Assembly (NCBI RefSeq): GCF_034652275.1
Contig: NZ_JAXIWG010000004.1
Coordinates: 186,001-250,000 of the forward strand
Reading direction: 5' to 3'
Source: Yoonia sp034652275
Lineage (GTDB): Bacteria > Pseudomonadota > Alphaproteobacteria > Rhodobacterales > Rhodobacteraceae
Length of the DNA stretch: 64,000 nucleotides
The translations under genes were made by a program, and so were the position numbers. Shown here piece by piece: positions 8,790-17,699 of the stretch (positions within the stretch are counted from its first letter, which is position 1; each line of letters opens with the position of its first letter). Below the pieces are notes generated by a model. It saw nothing but the letters and a program-made list of their open reading frames with translations. It was not told the origin of the DNA and made no database searches.

Positions 8790-9491
8790 TTACCCGATGT
8801 CCGGTTCCCGATCTGTCTGTGCGGCGACCTGCGTCAGGTAATCTGCGATGGTCTTGCCAGGCTCTGGCCGAAAGCTTTGCCCTGTCGCCGTGCAGTCTGT
8901 GATGCGGTCGATGCGGAAAGCGCGGAAATCGGCGCGCAATTCGCACCATGCCGAACAGGTCCAGACTTGCCCCCAGTATTCGGTTTGCAGCGGGCGGATG
9001 ATCCGCGCTGTCGGGGTGCCGTCCAGCGCGTCATAGAGGATACGCAGCTTCAGCCCGTCACGGATCGCGCGGCGCAGCAGCGGCATGTGCCGGAACCCGC
9101 CCTGCGCGCGCTTGAATTCATAGACGCCAAAGCCCCATGACTTGGGCGTGCGGCGCCGGTTGGACGCATGTTCGCCAACCTTGTCCAGCAGGGTTTTCGC
9201 CGCCGTCTTCAATTCTACATCCGCCACTTCGCGCACGATGGCCATGCCAAGATGCAGCGCCTCCAGTTCTGCCAGCGACAGTGCCAAAGGCGGCAGGAAT
9301 ACCGGATCGCGCAGCAGATAGCCGACACCGCGTTCACCCTCGATGGGAACGCCGGACGCGACCAGCGTGTCGATGTCGCGATAAACCGTGCGCACCGACA
9401 CGTTCAGCGCAGCCGCGATATCACGCGCAAGATGGAGCCGTCCGTCACGGATGATCTCCACAATGTCCGCCAGTCGCGTGCTGCGCTGCAT
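8790..9491 (-). CDS. YafY-type WYL domain transcriptional regulator
   Basis: This is a 233-residue regulator. The N-terminal winged helix (residues 1-60) reads RLADIVEIIRDGRLHLARDI then ALNVSVRTVYRDIDTLVASG, typical of HTH_11. From about residue 135 comes a WYL domain, LRRAIRDGLKLRILYDALDG followed by RIIRPLQTEYWGQVWTCSAW and a DFRAFRIDRI motif. WYL regulators respond to ligands or nucleic acids and often repress their own operon. It is the second gene after the ABM-like protein (6-bp gap). A perfect 9-bp inverted repeat upstream of that gene is a likely operator. Confidence 0.9.
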   Translation of the reverse strand: MQRSTRLADIVEIIRDGRLHLARDIAAALNVSVRTVYRDIDTLVASGVPIEGERGVGYLLRDPVFLPPLALSLAELEALHLGMAIVREVADVELKTAAKTLLDKVGEHASNRRRTPKSWGFGVYEFKRAQGGFRHMPLLRRAIRDGLKLRILYDALDGTPTARIIRPLQTEYWGQVWTCSAWCELRADFRAFRIDRITDCTATGQSFRPEPGKTIADYLTQVAAQTDREPDIG

Positions 9492-9497
9492 AGGTGG

Positions 9498-9800
9498 TCA
9501 GTTCACCGCGACAGCGACGGTGCTGTGCAGCATCGTGACACTTGGCCCGTCGATGGCACCCATGAAGGCCGCAGCCTCCGGCGCTGTTTCAATACTGGCC
9601 GCGGCAGCCTTGGCGGCATCCATATCCGCCCATGCGACATTGTCGATCCAGACGCCCGTATCCGAAACGGACAGGCGGCGGGACAGAAAACCCGGACAGG
9701 TGGTCAGATAGCTGTTCATCGCCGCCGCAAGCTGGACGAATGCGGCAGGGCTAGCGGTGTCGTTGATCTTGAAGGTGACGGTTTCGATGACGTGGGGCAT
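9498..9800 (-). CDS. Small dimeric alpha/beta-barrel protein (antibiotic biosynthesis monooxygenase-like)
   Basis: This 100-residue protein has the length and strand-helix pattern of the ABM/dimeric ferredoxin-like fold: HVIETVTFKIND, a helix with FVQLAAAMNSYLTT, PGFLSRRLSVSDTGVWIDNVAWAD, and a second helix DAAKAAAASIE. The catalytic function is unknown; related proteins act as cofactor-free monooxygenases or as small-molecule-binding proteins. It is co-directional with the WYL regulator gene, and such pairs suggest the regulator controls this gene. It is preceded by an inverted repeat at 9850-9872. Confidence 0.65.
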   Translation of the reverse strand: MPHVIETVTFKINDTASPAAFVQLAAAMNSYLTTCPGFLSRRLSVSDTGVWIDNVAWADMDAAKAAAASIETAPEAAAFMGAIDGPSVTMLHSTVAVAVN

Positions 9801-9849
9801 GGGATTCTCCTGAAGCCGGTTGATGTCGCCATCACGTCATAGCCTTGCA

Positions 9850-9872
9850 CAACTGACAAAACCTGTCAGTTG
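9850..9872 (-). promoter_or_regulatory. Candidate WYL/YafY operator, perfect inverted repeat
   Basis: CAACTGACA (9850-9858) and TGTCAGTTG (9864-9872) are perfect 9-bp arms around the 5-bp spacer AAACC. It lies 50 bp upstream of the ABM-like gene and its WYL regulator. There is no T-run on either side, which argues against a terminator for guaD. Confidence 0.6.
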
Positions 9873-9887
9873 AAATGCAACCAGCGC

Positions 9888-11180
9888 TTATGCGCCCTGC
9901 CGCACCCCCGCGATCCAGACATCGGCAATCGCGCGGTCGTCGCCCATCATGATCGTCGGGAACAGCGCGTCCCAGATGTCATCCGCCCGCGCGCTGCGCT
10001 GGGCGATGGCGGGGGTCGCGGCAAGGTCGAGCACGGTGATATCCGCCGCAGCCCCCGCGCCCAGATGCCCGATCTGGCCTGTCATGTGCAGGCTTGCCGC
10101 TGATCCTTCGGTCGCGAGCCACATCAGCTGTGCGGGATGCAGGGCCACACCGCGCAGCTGCCCGATTTCATAGGCCGCGGCCATCGTGCGCAGCATCGAA
10201 AACGACGACCCGCCGCCTGTGTCCGTGGCAAGCCCGATGGTCAGCCCTGCACGCGCCAGCCCCATCAGATCGAACAGCCCCGACCCGATAAAGGTATTCG
10301 ATGTCGGGCAATGCACGACGGCGGCACCGACTTCGGCCAGCCGCGCAATCTCGCGCGGCTCAAGATGGATCGCATGGCCGTAAAGACCGCGCGCGCCCAG
10401 CAGGCCAAAAGCTTCGTAGGTGTCCAGATAGTCGCGGGCATCCGGAAACAGATCGCGCACCCATGCGATTTCGGGCAATTGCTCGCTCAGATGAGTCTGC
10501 ATCAGGCAGGTCGGGTTTTCGGCCCAGAGCGCGCCGAGGGCGGCCAGCTGGTCCGGCGTCGAGGTGGGCGAGAACCGCGGCGTGATCGCATAACTCGCGC
10601 GTCCCTTGCCGTGCCAGCGCGCGATCAGCGCCTTGCTGTCGTCATAAGCCGCCTGTGCCGTGTCGCGCAGATTGGCGGGCGCGTTGCGGTCCATGCAGGT
10701 CTTGCCTGCGACCACGGCCATGTCGCGCGCGGAAGCGGCTGTGAAGAACGCATCGACGCTCGCGGGATGGATCGTGCAATAGCTGGTCAGCGTCGTGGTG
10801 CCATGCGCCACGGCCAGATCAACCGTCCGCACCGCGATCTCGGCGGCATAGGCGGGATCGGCAAGGCGGGCTTCTTCGGGGAAGGTATAGGTGTTCAGCC
10901 AGTCGATCAGCTGCTTGCCCCAGCTCGCGATGATGGCGGTCTGGGGATAGTGCATATGCGCATCGACAAAGCCCGCGCTGATCAGCTTGCCCGCGTAATC
11001 CACGACCTGCGCTTCGGGATGGGCGTTGCTCAGCGTCGCCCCGTCACCCACGGCAACGATCCGGCCTGCATCCACCAGCACGCCACCTGCGGGGTCGTAT
11101 CGCACCGCATCGGCCCAATCGCCCGACAGAGGATTACCGGAAAACCCCAGTGTGTGGCCAAGAAGTAAATGTTTTGTCAT
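9888..11180 (-). CDS. guaD: Guanine deaminase
   Basis: This is a 430-residue amidohydrolase that hydrolyses guanine to xanthine and ammonia in purine salvage or catabolism. Metal and substrate motifs of guanine deaminase are visible: SAGFVDAHMHYPQ (zinc-binding HxH, about residues 70-82), CMDRNAPANLRD, MQTHLSEQ, GHAIHL, VVHCPTSNTFIGSG, and LATDTGGGSSFSM with the catalytic Asp. The family member lengths (430-450) agree. The gene stands alone on the minus strand, divergent from mgtE with a 99-bp gap. Confidence 0.93.
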   Translation of the reverse strand: MTKHLLLGHTLGFSGNPLSGDWADAVRYDPAGGVLVDAGRIVAVGDGATLSNAHPEAQVVDYAGKLISAGFVDAHMHYPQTAIIASWGKQLIDWLNTYTFPEEARLADPAYAAEIAVRTVDLAVAHGTTTLTSYCTIHPASVDAFFTAASARDMAVVAGKTCMDRNAPANLRDTAQAAYDDSKALIARWHGKGRASYAITPRFSPTSTPDQLAALGALWAENPTCLMQTHLSEQLPEIAWVRDLFPDARDYLDTYEAFGLLGARGLYGHAIHLEPREIARLAEVGAAVVHCPTSNTFIGSGLFDLMGLARAGLTIGLATDTGGGSSFSMLRTMAAAYEIGQLRGVALHPAQLMWLATEGSAASLHMTGQIGHLGAGAAADITVLDLAATPAIAQRSARADDIWDALFPTIMMGDDRAIADVWIAGVRQGA

Positions 11181-11279
11181 CCACCCCCTATAGGCTGCGC
11201 AAAAGCCTGCGTAAATCGGGGAATGGCGTTGTCCCCGGGGTGGCTTTGACTATGCTGCGCGCGACAACGGAGGTGCCAG

Positions 11280-12653
11280 ATGGCGGATATCGACAACGAG
11301 CTAGACGCAGGGGCCTTCGGCATCACCGACCGGACCGTGGCCGAGGTGCTGAACGCTGTGATGCAGGGCGATGCGGCGGCGGTGGATGCGCTTCTTGACC
11401 CGTTGCACCCTGCCGATATTGCGCATCTGATCGAACTGATCGACAGCCGCGAGCGGCGCGACCTGCTGACGCTCTGGCAGGGCGGGATCGACGGCGACAT
11501 CCTGTCCGAACTTGATGAAAACCTGCGCGAAGAGATCATCCAGCAACTGGCACCCGCCGAACTGGCCACCGCCTTGCGCGATCTGGACAGCGACGACGTG
11601 GTCGATCTGGTCGAATATCTGGACGAGGACCAGCAAGAGGCCGTGCTCGACGCGCTCGACGCGAGCGACCGGATCGTGGTGGAACAAGCGCTATCCTACC
11701 CCGAGGAATCGGCCGGCCGGCACATGCAGTCCGAACTGGTGCGCGCGCCCGAACACTGGACCGTGGGCGAGGCGATTGATTACCTGCGCTCGGACGTGGT
11801 GCTGCCGGACCAGTTCTACCACATCATCCTTGTCGATCCGCGCCTCAAGGCCGTGGGCTATGTCACGCTGGGCCGTATCCTGAGCCATCCGCGCGCCACG
11901 CCCCTGCGCGATCTGACCGAAGAAACATTCCGCACCTTCCACGTCGCGCAAGGCGTGGAAGAGGTGGCGCAGGCGATCAACCATTATCACCTGATCACCG
12001 CCCCCGTGGTCGATGACGACGGCCGTGTCGTGGGTGTCATCACCATCGACGACGCGATGGCCTTCCTCGAAGAAGAGGCCGAGGAAGATATCCTGCGCCT
12101 TGCCGGTGTCGGCGAAGGCAGCCTGTCGGACAATGTCTATGAGACGACGAAACAGCGGTTTCCGTGGCTGGCGGTCAACCTGCTGACGGCGATCCTTGCG
12201 TCATTGGTGATCTCGCTGTTCGAGGAAACCATCGCGGGGCTGGTGGCCTTGGCCGTGCTGATGCCGATCGTCGCGTCCATGGGCGGCAATGCGGGCACGC
12301 AATCGCTGACCGTGGCAGTACGTGCGCTGGCGACACGCGATCTGACGCCGTCCAACGTCTGGCGGGTGATCCGGCGCGAGGCGATGGTCGGCCTTTTGAA
12401 CGGGCTGGCCTTTGCCGTCGTGATGGGCGTGGTGGGCACGGTCTGGTTCGATGCGCCAATGCTGGGCGTGGTGATCGCGGTCGCAATGGTGATCAACCTG
12501 CTGGTCGCGGGGCTTGCCGGCATCGGCGTGCCTGTGGTGATGGACCGTTTCGGGATCGATCCGGCACTGGCCTCAGGCACGTTTGTGACGACCGTCACCG
12601 ACGTCGTGGGCTTCTTCGCCTTTCTTGGGCTTGCCTCGATCATGCTGCTGTGA
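11280..12653 (+). CDS. mgtE: MgtE family magnesium transporter
   Basis: This 457-residue Mg2+ channel of the inner membrane has three parts. An N-terminal superhelical MgtE_N domain (residues about 30-135, with HPADIAHLIELID and LDSDDVVDLVEYLDEDQQEA) is followed by tandem CBS domains (about 140-265, including HLITAPVVDDDGRVVGVITIDDAMAFLEEEAEED). A five-helix membrane domain follows. It carries MPIVASMGGNAGTQSLTVAV, the conserved ion-site region, and ends in FVTTVTDVVGFFAFLGLA. The stop codon overlaps the start of the cyclo-ligase gene by one base, so the two are co-transcribed. Confidence 0.95.
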   Translation: MADIDNELDAGAFGITDRTVAEVLNAVMQGDAAAVDALLDPLHPADIAHLIELIDSRERRDLLTLWQGGIDGDILSELDENLREEIIQQLAPAELATALRDLDSDDVVDLVEYLDEDQQEAVLDALDASDRIVVEQALSYPEESAGRHMQSELVRAPEHWTVGEAIDYLRSDVVLPDQFYHIILVDPRLKAVGYVTLGRILSHPRATPLRDLTEETFRTFHVAQGVEEVAQAINHYHLITAPVVDDDGRVVGVITIDDAMAFLEEEAEEDILRLAGVGEGSLSDNVYETTKQRFPWLAVNLLTAILASLVISLFEETIAGLVALAVLMPIVASMGGNAGTQSLTVAVRALATRDLTPSNVWRVIRREAMVGLLNGLAFAVVMGVVGTVWFDAPMLGVVIAVAMVINLLVAGLAGIGVPVVMDRFGIDPALASGTFVTTVTDVVGFFAFLGLASIMLL

Positions 12654-13192
12654 TGGACAAATCCGCCGCCCGCACCGCGGCCTTTGCGCGCCGCGCTGCC
12701 GTGCATCGGCCTGATGCGGCTACCGCAGGCTATCTGAGCGAGGTTCTGGCGGGTTACCGTGGCGTCCCCTTGGCGGGTTACATGGCGATGCGCACCGAAA
12801 TCGACCCGACCCCCGCCATGGCCGAGGCATCCGCCCACGGCCCCGTCGGCGTGCCGGTCATTACCGCCAAAGGCCAGCCCTTGCGCTTTCGCCTGTGGGA
12901 GCCCGATTGTGCGATGGTGCCCGGCCCTTTCGGCGCACAGATCCCCGCGACAGGCGATTAGATGACCCCGCAAATCCTGATCGTGCCGCTGGTCGCCTTC
13001 AGCCGCACGGGCGGGCGGCTTGGCTATGGCGGGGGGTTTTACGACCGCACGCTGGAACAGCTGCGCGCACAGGGTCCTGTCATGGCCGTAGGCTTTGCCT
13101 ATGCCGCGCAGGAAGACCCCGCGCTGCCGATTGAGTCCACCGACCAGCCGCTGGACCTGATCGTGACCGAGCAGGGGATCATCACGCCCTGA
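12653..13192 (+). pseudogene. 5-formyltetrahydrofolate cyclo-ligase, interrupted by an in-frame TAG
   Basis: Two in-frame halves (102 and 76 codons) together make a normal 5-formyl-THF cyclo-ligase, the enzyme that makes 5,10-methenyl-THF from folinic acid with ATP. The first half has the KSAARTAAFARRAA start, a substrate segment and AMVPGPFGAQIPATGD. A TAG at 12959-12961 follows, and the next codon is ATG. The second half resumes with QILIVPLVAFSRTGGRLGYG, whose GGFYDR tail is the ATP/substrate motif. The stop is one base from TGG (Trp). Either the gene is dead, the stop is suppressed, or the second half is made by reinitiation at the adjacent ATG. No strong ribosome site precedes that ATG. 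Confidence 0.75.
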
Positions 13193-13360
13193 CCATCCCG
13201 CAGGTCGCTGTGTCATGGCGATATTGCGCAAGCCTCACCCGCAACTGCAGACCCGATGATGGTAATGATTTACCTTGCGTCACCACGAATGATGCAGTCT
13301 CTTCTATGCAACCTTAGGTAGAATGATTCCCACCTGAGGTTTATTTTCAGAGGAGTAGAC

Positions 13361-13882
13361 ATGAATATTCAGCTTCAAGTCGTCGGGATCTTTTACAACG
13401 TCATGTTGACGATCCCCGACACCGGCCAGACGGTCAAAGATGTCATGGATGCCGCAAGAGCCAACCCCGGTGGCAACAGCGGCAGCATCAACGGTGCGGC
13501 TGCGTTCAATTATAGCACCCATCTCGACACGCCGACATCGACGGCGACAATGTCGGCAATTGCTGCGAAATACGCATCACCTTTCCAGTCACGGGTCGAA
13601 AGAAATCACTACCCTGCAGGGCTTTATGCCTTGGCTGAATCTTTTGATCCAAACATTCCCAAGGACCAATATACGGTCTGGCAATACTATCTCTTTGACA
13701 AGAACGGGGTGTTCATGCCCGGTTCTCAGGCCGCAGAGTCGTTTGTCAGTAGGTCCGTCGACAATGTCAGCCGCGTCACATGGCGTTTGGTGACGATCCT
13801 CGGGGGGCCGACAAGCACGGAAGCGGAACTCAAAACCCTTTCAGGCCGCAACCCCGCTGTTCGCGTCGCGCCGGGTGCCTAG
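13361..13882 (+). CDS. Hypothetical protein
   Basis: This 173-residue protein has no family that I recognise. The start has a strong AGAGGAG site five bases before the ATG. There is no clear signal peptide or membrane helix. The N-terminus (MNIQLQVVGIFYNVMLTIPD then TGQTVKDVMDAARANP) looks like a beta-hairpin followed by a helix. The middle is rich in Asn, Ser and Thr, and YTVWQYYLFDKNGVF is a likely core strand pair. GC is visibly lower than in the neighbours, which may indicate recent acquisition. It is a single gene between the broken cyclo-ligase and yebC, and gaps on both sides hold nothing I can identify. Confidence 0.6.
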   Translation: MNIQLQVVGIFYNVMLTIPDTGQTVKDVMDAARANPGGNSGSINGAAAFNYSTHLDTPTSTATMSAIAAKYASPFQSRVERNHYPAGLYALAESFDPNIPKDQYTVWQYYLFDKNGVFMPGSQAAESFVSRSVDNVSRVTWRLVTILGGPTSTEAELKTLSGRNPAVRVAPGA

Positions 13883-14140
13883 ATCTCCCGCTTGGGTTGA
13901 ATAGCGGCAGGGCTCGCAGGTTTTGCGGACCCTGCTGCGTTCGTCTCCCCTAGCACATGCCATAGCGGTCGCTGACAGCTTTACGCAGGCTTTCTGCCTG
14001 CTACCGGCAATACGACCCGTAAATGACCTGACAGGATGAACGGCAGGCATGTCCCCAATCCCGACCAGCCCTGCGCCCCACAGGATTTCTATGTCGGCTA
14101 CCTGCGCGTCCCGCCTAAACCCATACTGATCATCGTCGGA

Positions 14141-14163
14141 GCCCAAATATCCCCGCCGGAGGC
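14141..14163 (-). repeat. Dispersed intergenic repeat, copy A
   Basis: On the minus strand this reads GCCTCCGGCGGGGATATTT then GGGC. It begins 18 bp after the yebC stop. The same core recurs at 19516-19548 and, in altered form, at 29525-29547, always in non-coding DNA. Confidence 0.6.
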
Positions 14164-14181
14164 TTAAAAGTTTCTCAGCAC

Positions 14182-14931
14182 TCAGCTTTCCGAAAACGCC
14201 GCCATCACGGCGTCGGACGCCTCGAAATTCGCGGTGACGCGCTGCACGTCGTCATCGTCTTCCAGCGTGTCGAGCAGTTTCATCAGCTTGGCCAAACCTT
14301 CGGCATCGACCTCGGTGGTCATGTTGGGCTTCCAGATCAGCTTGGTCGAGATCGATTCGCCCAAGGCCGGTTCCAGTGCGTTCGACACTTCGGCAAGGTC
14401 CACATCCGCACAGTAGATGACGTGGTTGTCCTCGTCGCTTTGCACATCCTCGGCACCCGCCTCGATGGCGGCCATCATCACCGTATCGGCATCCGCGACG
14501 GAAGCCGGATAGACGATCTCGCCCTTGCGGTCGAACATGAAGGCGACCGATCCGGTCTCGCCCAGATTGCCGCCGTTCTTGGTAAAGGTGGACCGCACGG
14601 TCGATGCGGTGCGGTTGCGGTTGTCGGTCATCGCCTCGACGATCACGGCAATCCCGCCGGGGCCATAGCCTTCATAGCGGATTTCGTCGTAATTCTCGGC
14701 ATCGCCGCCTTGCGATTTCTTGATCGCGCGGTCGATCACGTCCTTGGGGCAAGAGTTCGATTTCGCCTCTTTCACCGCCAGCCGCAGGCGCGGGTTCTTC
14801 TCGGGATCAGGGTCGCCCATCTTGGCGGCCACGGTGATTTCCTTGGCCAGCTTGGAAAACAGCTTGGAGCGCAGCTTGTCCTGCCGGCCCTTGCGGTGCT
14901 GGATATTCGCCCATTTGGAATGGCCCGCCAT
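14182..14931 (-). CDS. yebC: YebC/PmpR (TACO1) family protein
   Basis: This 249-residue protein of the YebC/PmpR family was long called a transcriptional regulator. Members are now also linked to translation of difficult sequences such as polyproline. It begins MAGHSKWANIQHRKGRQD, the family signature. It continues with KNPRLRLAVKEAKS, YEGYGPGGIAVIVEAMTDNRNRT and GGNLGETGSVAFMFDRKG. Length and order match the family exactly. It lies downstream of the SLC13 permease gene on the same strand with a 73-bp gap, so it may have its own promoter. Confidence 0.95.
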   Translation of the reverse strand: MAGHSKWANIQHRKGRQDKLRSKLFSKLAKEITVAAKMGDPDPEKNPRLRLAVKEAKSNSCPKDVIDRAIKKSQGGDAENYDEIRYEGYGPGGIAVIVEAMTDNRNRTASTVRSTFTKNGGNLGETGSVAFMFDRKGEIVYPASVADADTVMMAAIEAGAEDVQSDEDNHVIYCADVDLAEVSNALEPALGESISTKLIWKPNMTTEVDAEGLAKLMKLLDTLEDDDDVQRVTANFEASDAVMAAFSES

Positions 14932-15004
14932 CGGAAACCTCTTGTCATCTCAGGTGTAAATCTGCGCCTCTATAAGACAAGCGCAAGGGCAGGGGCAAGC
15001 CCGC

Positions 15005-16786
15005 TCACAAAGGCCAGACCAGCGGGATCACAAAAGACACGACGGGTGCAAGTGTGACATTCAGCGGGATACCGAAGCGCAGGAAATCGGCGAACTTGTA
15101 ACCGCCCGGCCCGAAGACCAAGGTATTCGTCTGATAACCGATGGGTGTCGCGAAGCTGGCACTGGCCGCGATCATCACAGCCACGACCAGCGGGCGGGGG
15201 TCCACGCCCAACGCCACCGCCAGTCCGATAGCGATGGGCGTCATCACGACGGCGACGGCATTGTTGGACACCATCTCGGTTAGCAGACTGGCCAGTGAAT
15301 AGACCGCCAGCACCACCAGAAACGGCGGCAGCGCCATCATATAGGGTGAGGCAGCGTTTGCGATCATCTCGACCGCCCCCGAGGATGACAGCGCCGATCC
15401 TACGCCCAGCATGGCAAAGATCAGCGCCAGCAACCGGCCTTCGATGAATGAAAACGCCTCGTCCGCGTCAATGCAGCCGGTTATCAGCACGACCGTCACA
15501 CCGATCATCGCCAGCATCAGGATCGGGGCCACGTTCAGAGCGGCCAGTCCGACGATGGCCAGCAGAACCACAACGGCGACCGGGGCATGCCCTCGCCTGT
15601 AAGCGCGCTGCGACGGGGCCGACACATCGCCGAGGTTCATATCCTCGGCCAGACGCTGGATATCGGCGGGCGCACCTTCAAGCAGCAGGGTATCGCCCAC
15701 GCGCACGGTCATATCGTCGATCTGCTGGCTGATATTGGCGTCGCGCCGATGCACGGCCAGCGGATAGACCGCATAGCGCCGCCGCAACCGCAGCGACCCA
15801 AGACGGCGGTCAGCCATCTTGCAGTTGGGGGTAATCAGCACCTCAACCGTGGTGGTTTCCACAGCTGAGATCTGATCGACGCGGCGCAATTCCTTGTTAG
15901 CCTGAAGCGACAACAGTTCCGTCATTTCCGTGCGCAGGATCACGCGGTCACCCACCTGCAAGGTCACATTCGCAAGATCACGCCGCAGCGACAGATCGCC
16001 CCGCACCACGTCGATCAGGCGCACGCCGTCGCGCTTGAACAGCTGCACACCGGTCACATCACGCCCGATCAGGTTGCTGTCGGGGGGGATCACCGCCTCG
16101 GAGAAGAACTTTTTCTTGGACCGGTCCGACAGCATCGTGGCCATGCTCTGCCGGTCGGGCAACAGGCGCGGACCCATGAAATACATATAGGTAAAGGTCC
16201 ATGCTACGACGACCAGCCCGACGGGCATGATCTCGAGAATCCCGAAAGGTTCCATCCCCGCGGCCCGCGCGACCCCGTCCACCAGCAGGTTCGTCGATGT
16301 CCCGATCAGGGTCAGCGTGCCGCCCACAATGGCAGCATAACTCAGCGGGATCAGCAGCTTAGAGGCCGAAACTCCCAAACTGCGCGAAAGCTGGATAAAG
16401 ACAGGGATCATGACGACGACCAGCGGCGTGTTGTTCATGATCGCACTGGCAAAGGCCACAAACAGCAGGCCACCGCCGATGGCGCGCGCAGGGCTGACCT
16501 TGGCTTGCCGCTCTGCCAACCGCGTCATTGCATCGAGCGCCCCTGTGCGCACCAAGGCCCCCACGATGATGAACATCGCCGCAATCGTCCACGGCGCGGG
16601 GTTCGAAAACGCATCCACCGCCGCCTGATAGGGCAGTACGCCCGTGACCAGCAGCACAGTGACCCCGAACATGGCCACAACCTCGGTCGGGAAGGTCTCG
16701 CGCAGGAACAGCACGAACATGCCCACGACCACGGCAAGGGTCAGCCAGGCCTCTTGCGTCTGGGACAGCGTGAAAAGGTCAGTCAT
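15005..16786 (-). CDS. SLC13-type permease with two RCK_C (TrkA-C) domains
   Basis: This 593-residue inner-membrane transporter belongs to the SLC13/ArsB-like ion transporter superfamily. The N-terminal half has hydrophobic helices with ASAIMNNTPLVVVMIPVFIQ (residues about 115-135). The C-terminal half has the repeat ASLLTEMVSNNAVAVVMTPI; each carries the N-N/T-P substrate motif. Between the halves (about 205-400) are two soluble RCK_C domains, with VTGVQLFKRDGVRLIDVVRG and VRVGDTLLLEGAPADIQRL. The substrate could be sulfate, dicarboxylate or another anion. Its start overlaps the DMT gene stop by 8 bp, placing it third in ymdB-DMT-SLC13. Confidence 0.85.
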   Translation of the reverse strand: MTDLFTLSQTQEAWLTLAVVVGMFVLFLRETFPTEVVAMFGVTVLLVTGVLPYQAAVDAFSNPAPWTIAAMFIIVGALVRTGALDAMTRLAERQAKVSPARAIGGGLLFVAFASAIMNNTPLVVVMIPVFIQLSRSLGVSASKLLIPLSYAAIVGGTLTLIGTSTNLLVDGVARAAGMEPFGILEIMPVGLVVVAWTFTYMYFMGPRLLPDRQSMATMLSDRSKKKFFSEAVIPPDSNLIGRDVTGVQLFKRDGVRLIDVVRGDLSLRRDLANVTLQVGDRVILRTEMTELLSLQANKELRRVDQISAVETTTVEVLITPNCKMADRRLGSLRLRRRYAVYPLAVHRRDANISQQIDDMTVRVGDTLLLEGAPADIQRLAEDMNLGDVSAPSQRAYRRGHAPVAVVVLLAIVGLAALNVAPILMLAMIGVTVVLITGCIDADEAFSFIEGRLLALIFAMLGVGSALSSSGAVEMIANAASPYMMALPPFLVVLAVYSLASLLTEMVSNNAVAVVMTPIAIGLAVALGVDPRPLVVAVMIAASASFATPIGYQTNTLVFGPGGYKFADFLRFGIPLNVTLAPVVSFVIPLVWPL

Positions 16787-17699
16787 GGGCCAAAGCCCGG
16801 CCTGTCACAGGCGCTTCGGCAACGCGCGGGCGCACCAGTGTCAGCCCCACCAGCATCGCGGCCAGCGCTGCCCAGACCCACAAGCTATAATGTTCGCGCA
16901 AAAGCAGCATCGCCCAGACCACCCCGAATCCTGTAACAAGATAGCTGATCTGCCCTGCAAAAACCGCTCCGCCGCGCCCGACCAGCCAGATATAGCCGGT
17001 ATAGACGACAACATGGATAAGAGCACCCAGTAGCATCGTGAAGTCTGCGAGGATGAAAGGGGCCGTGGGCACGCGAAACTGGTCCGTGGCCAGCGCCAGA
17101 GGGAGCGCGATCACCACGCCGATGGCGGATGCCCCGAACAGCACCTGCACCGGATCCAGCCCCGCCGTGCCCCATTTCGCGACGATGTTGCCCTCGACCG
17201 CATAGCAGAAAGGCGCGATCAGCGCCAAAGGCAGAAAGGCGACCATGGCGCGGTCCGGCAGGCTCGCCTCGGGCAGGGCGATAAAGGCGACGGCGGCCAG
17301 CCCCAGCGCAAGCCCTACCATCCGCCGCCACGAAAAACGGTCATTGCCCAGCGCCAGCGCGATCGGAAAAGCCACCAGCGGAATGGTCGAGATCACGATG
17401 GACATGACGCCTGCCGGCAGATGGAACGCCGCGCGGTAGCTGGCGGAATTGGGGATCAGCGTGCCGAGCGTCGCGATCATCAGCCAGAAGGCCAGCGTGC
17501 GCGGTGTAACAGGCAGCCGCCCCAGCGTCCGCCAGCGCCACGTCCCAAGCAGCAGCGTGCCGGTCAGCATCTGCCAGAAGATCATGCCGAACGGTTCATA
17601 GCCACCCGTGACGGTGATCTTGGTCAGCGGCTGCGTTAGCCCCCAGCCAGCACCCAAGGCCACCAGCGCAAGGGTCAGCGTGCCGTGTTCGCGGCTCAT
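16779..17699 (-). CDS. DMT (EamA) family transporter
   Basis: This is a 306-residue membrane protein with about ten helices arranged as two EamA repeats: GAGWGLTQPLTKITVTGGYE then FWQMLTGTLLL in the first, CYAVEGNIVAKWGTAGLDP in the second. Family members export metabolites, amino acids or drugs. It overlaps ymdB by 4 bp (ATGA) and the SLC13 gene by 8 bp, so the three are probably translated in a coupled way. The substrate is unknown. Confidence 0.85.
   Translation of the reverse strand: MSREHGTLTLALVALGAGWGLTQPLTKITVTGGYEPFGMIFWQMLTGTLLLGTWRWRTLGRLPVTPRTLAFWLMIATLGTLIPNSASYRAAFHLPAGVMSIVISTIPLVAFPIALALGNDRFSWRRMVGLALGLAAVAFIALPEASLPDRAMVAFLPLALIAPFCYAVEGNIVAKWGTAGLDPVQVLFGASAIGVVIALPLALATDQFRVPTAPFILADFTMLLGALIHVVVYTGYIWLVGRGGAVFAGQISYLVTGFGVVWAMLLLREHYSLWVWAALAAMLVGLTLVRPRVAEAPVTGRALAHD

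Noticed and set aside
13361..13480. Possible DUF4430-like beginning of the orphan protein
   Set aside because: The TGQTVKDVMDAA segment is only vaguely similar and the rest of the protein does not follow that family.
13841..14146. Minus-strand frame of 101 codons near yebC
   Set aside because: Overlaps the end of the orphan gene and the dispersed repeat, with no family match.
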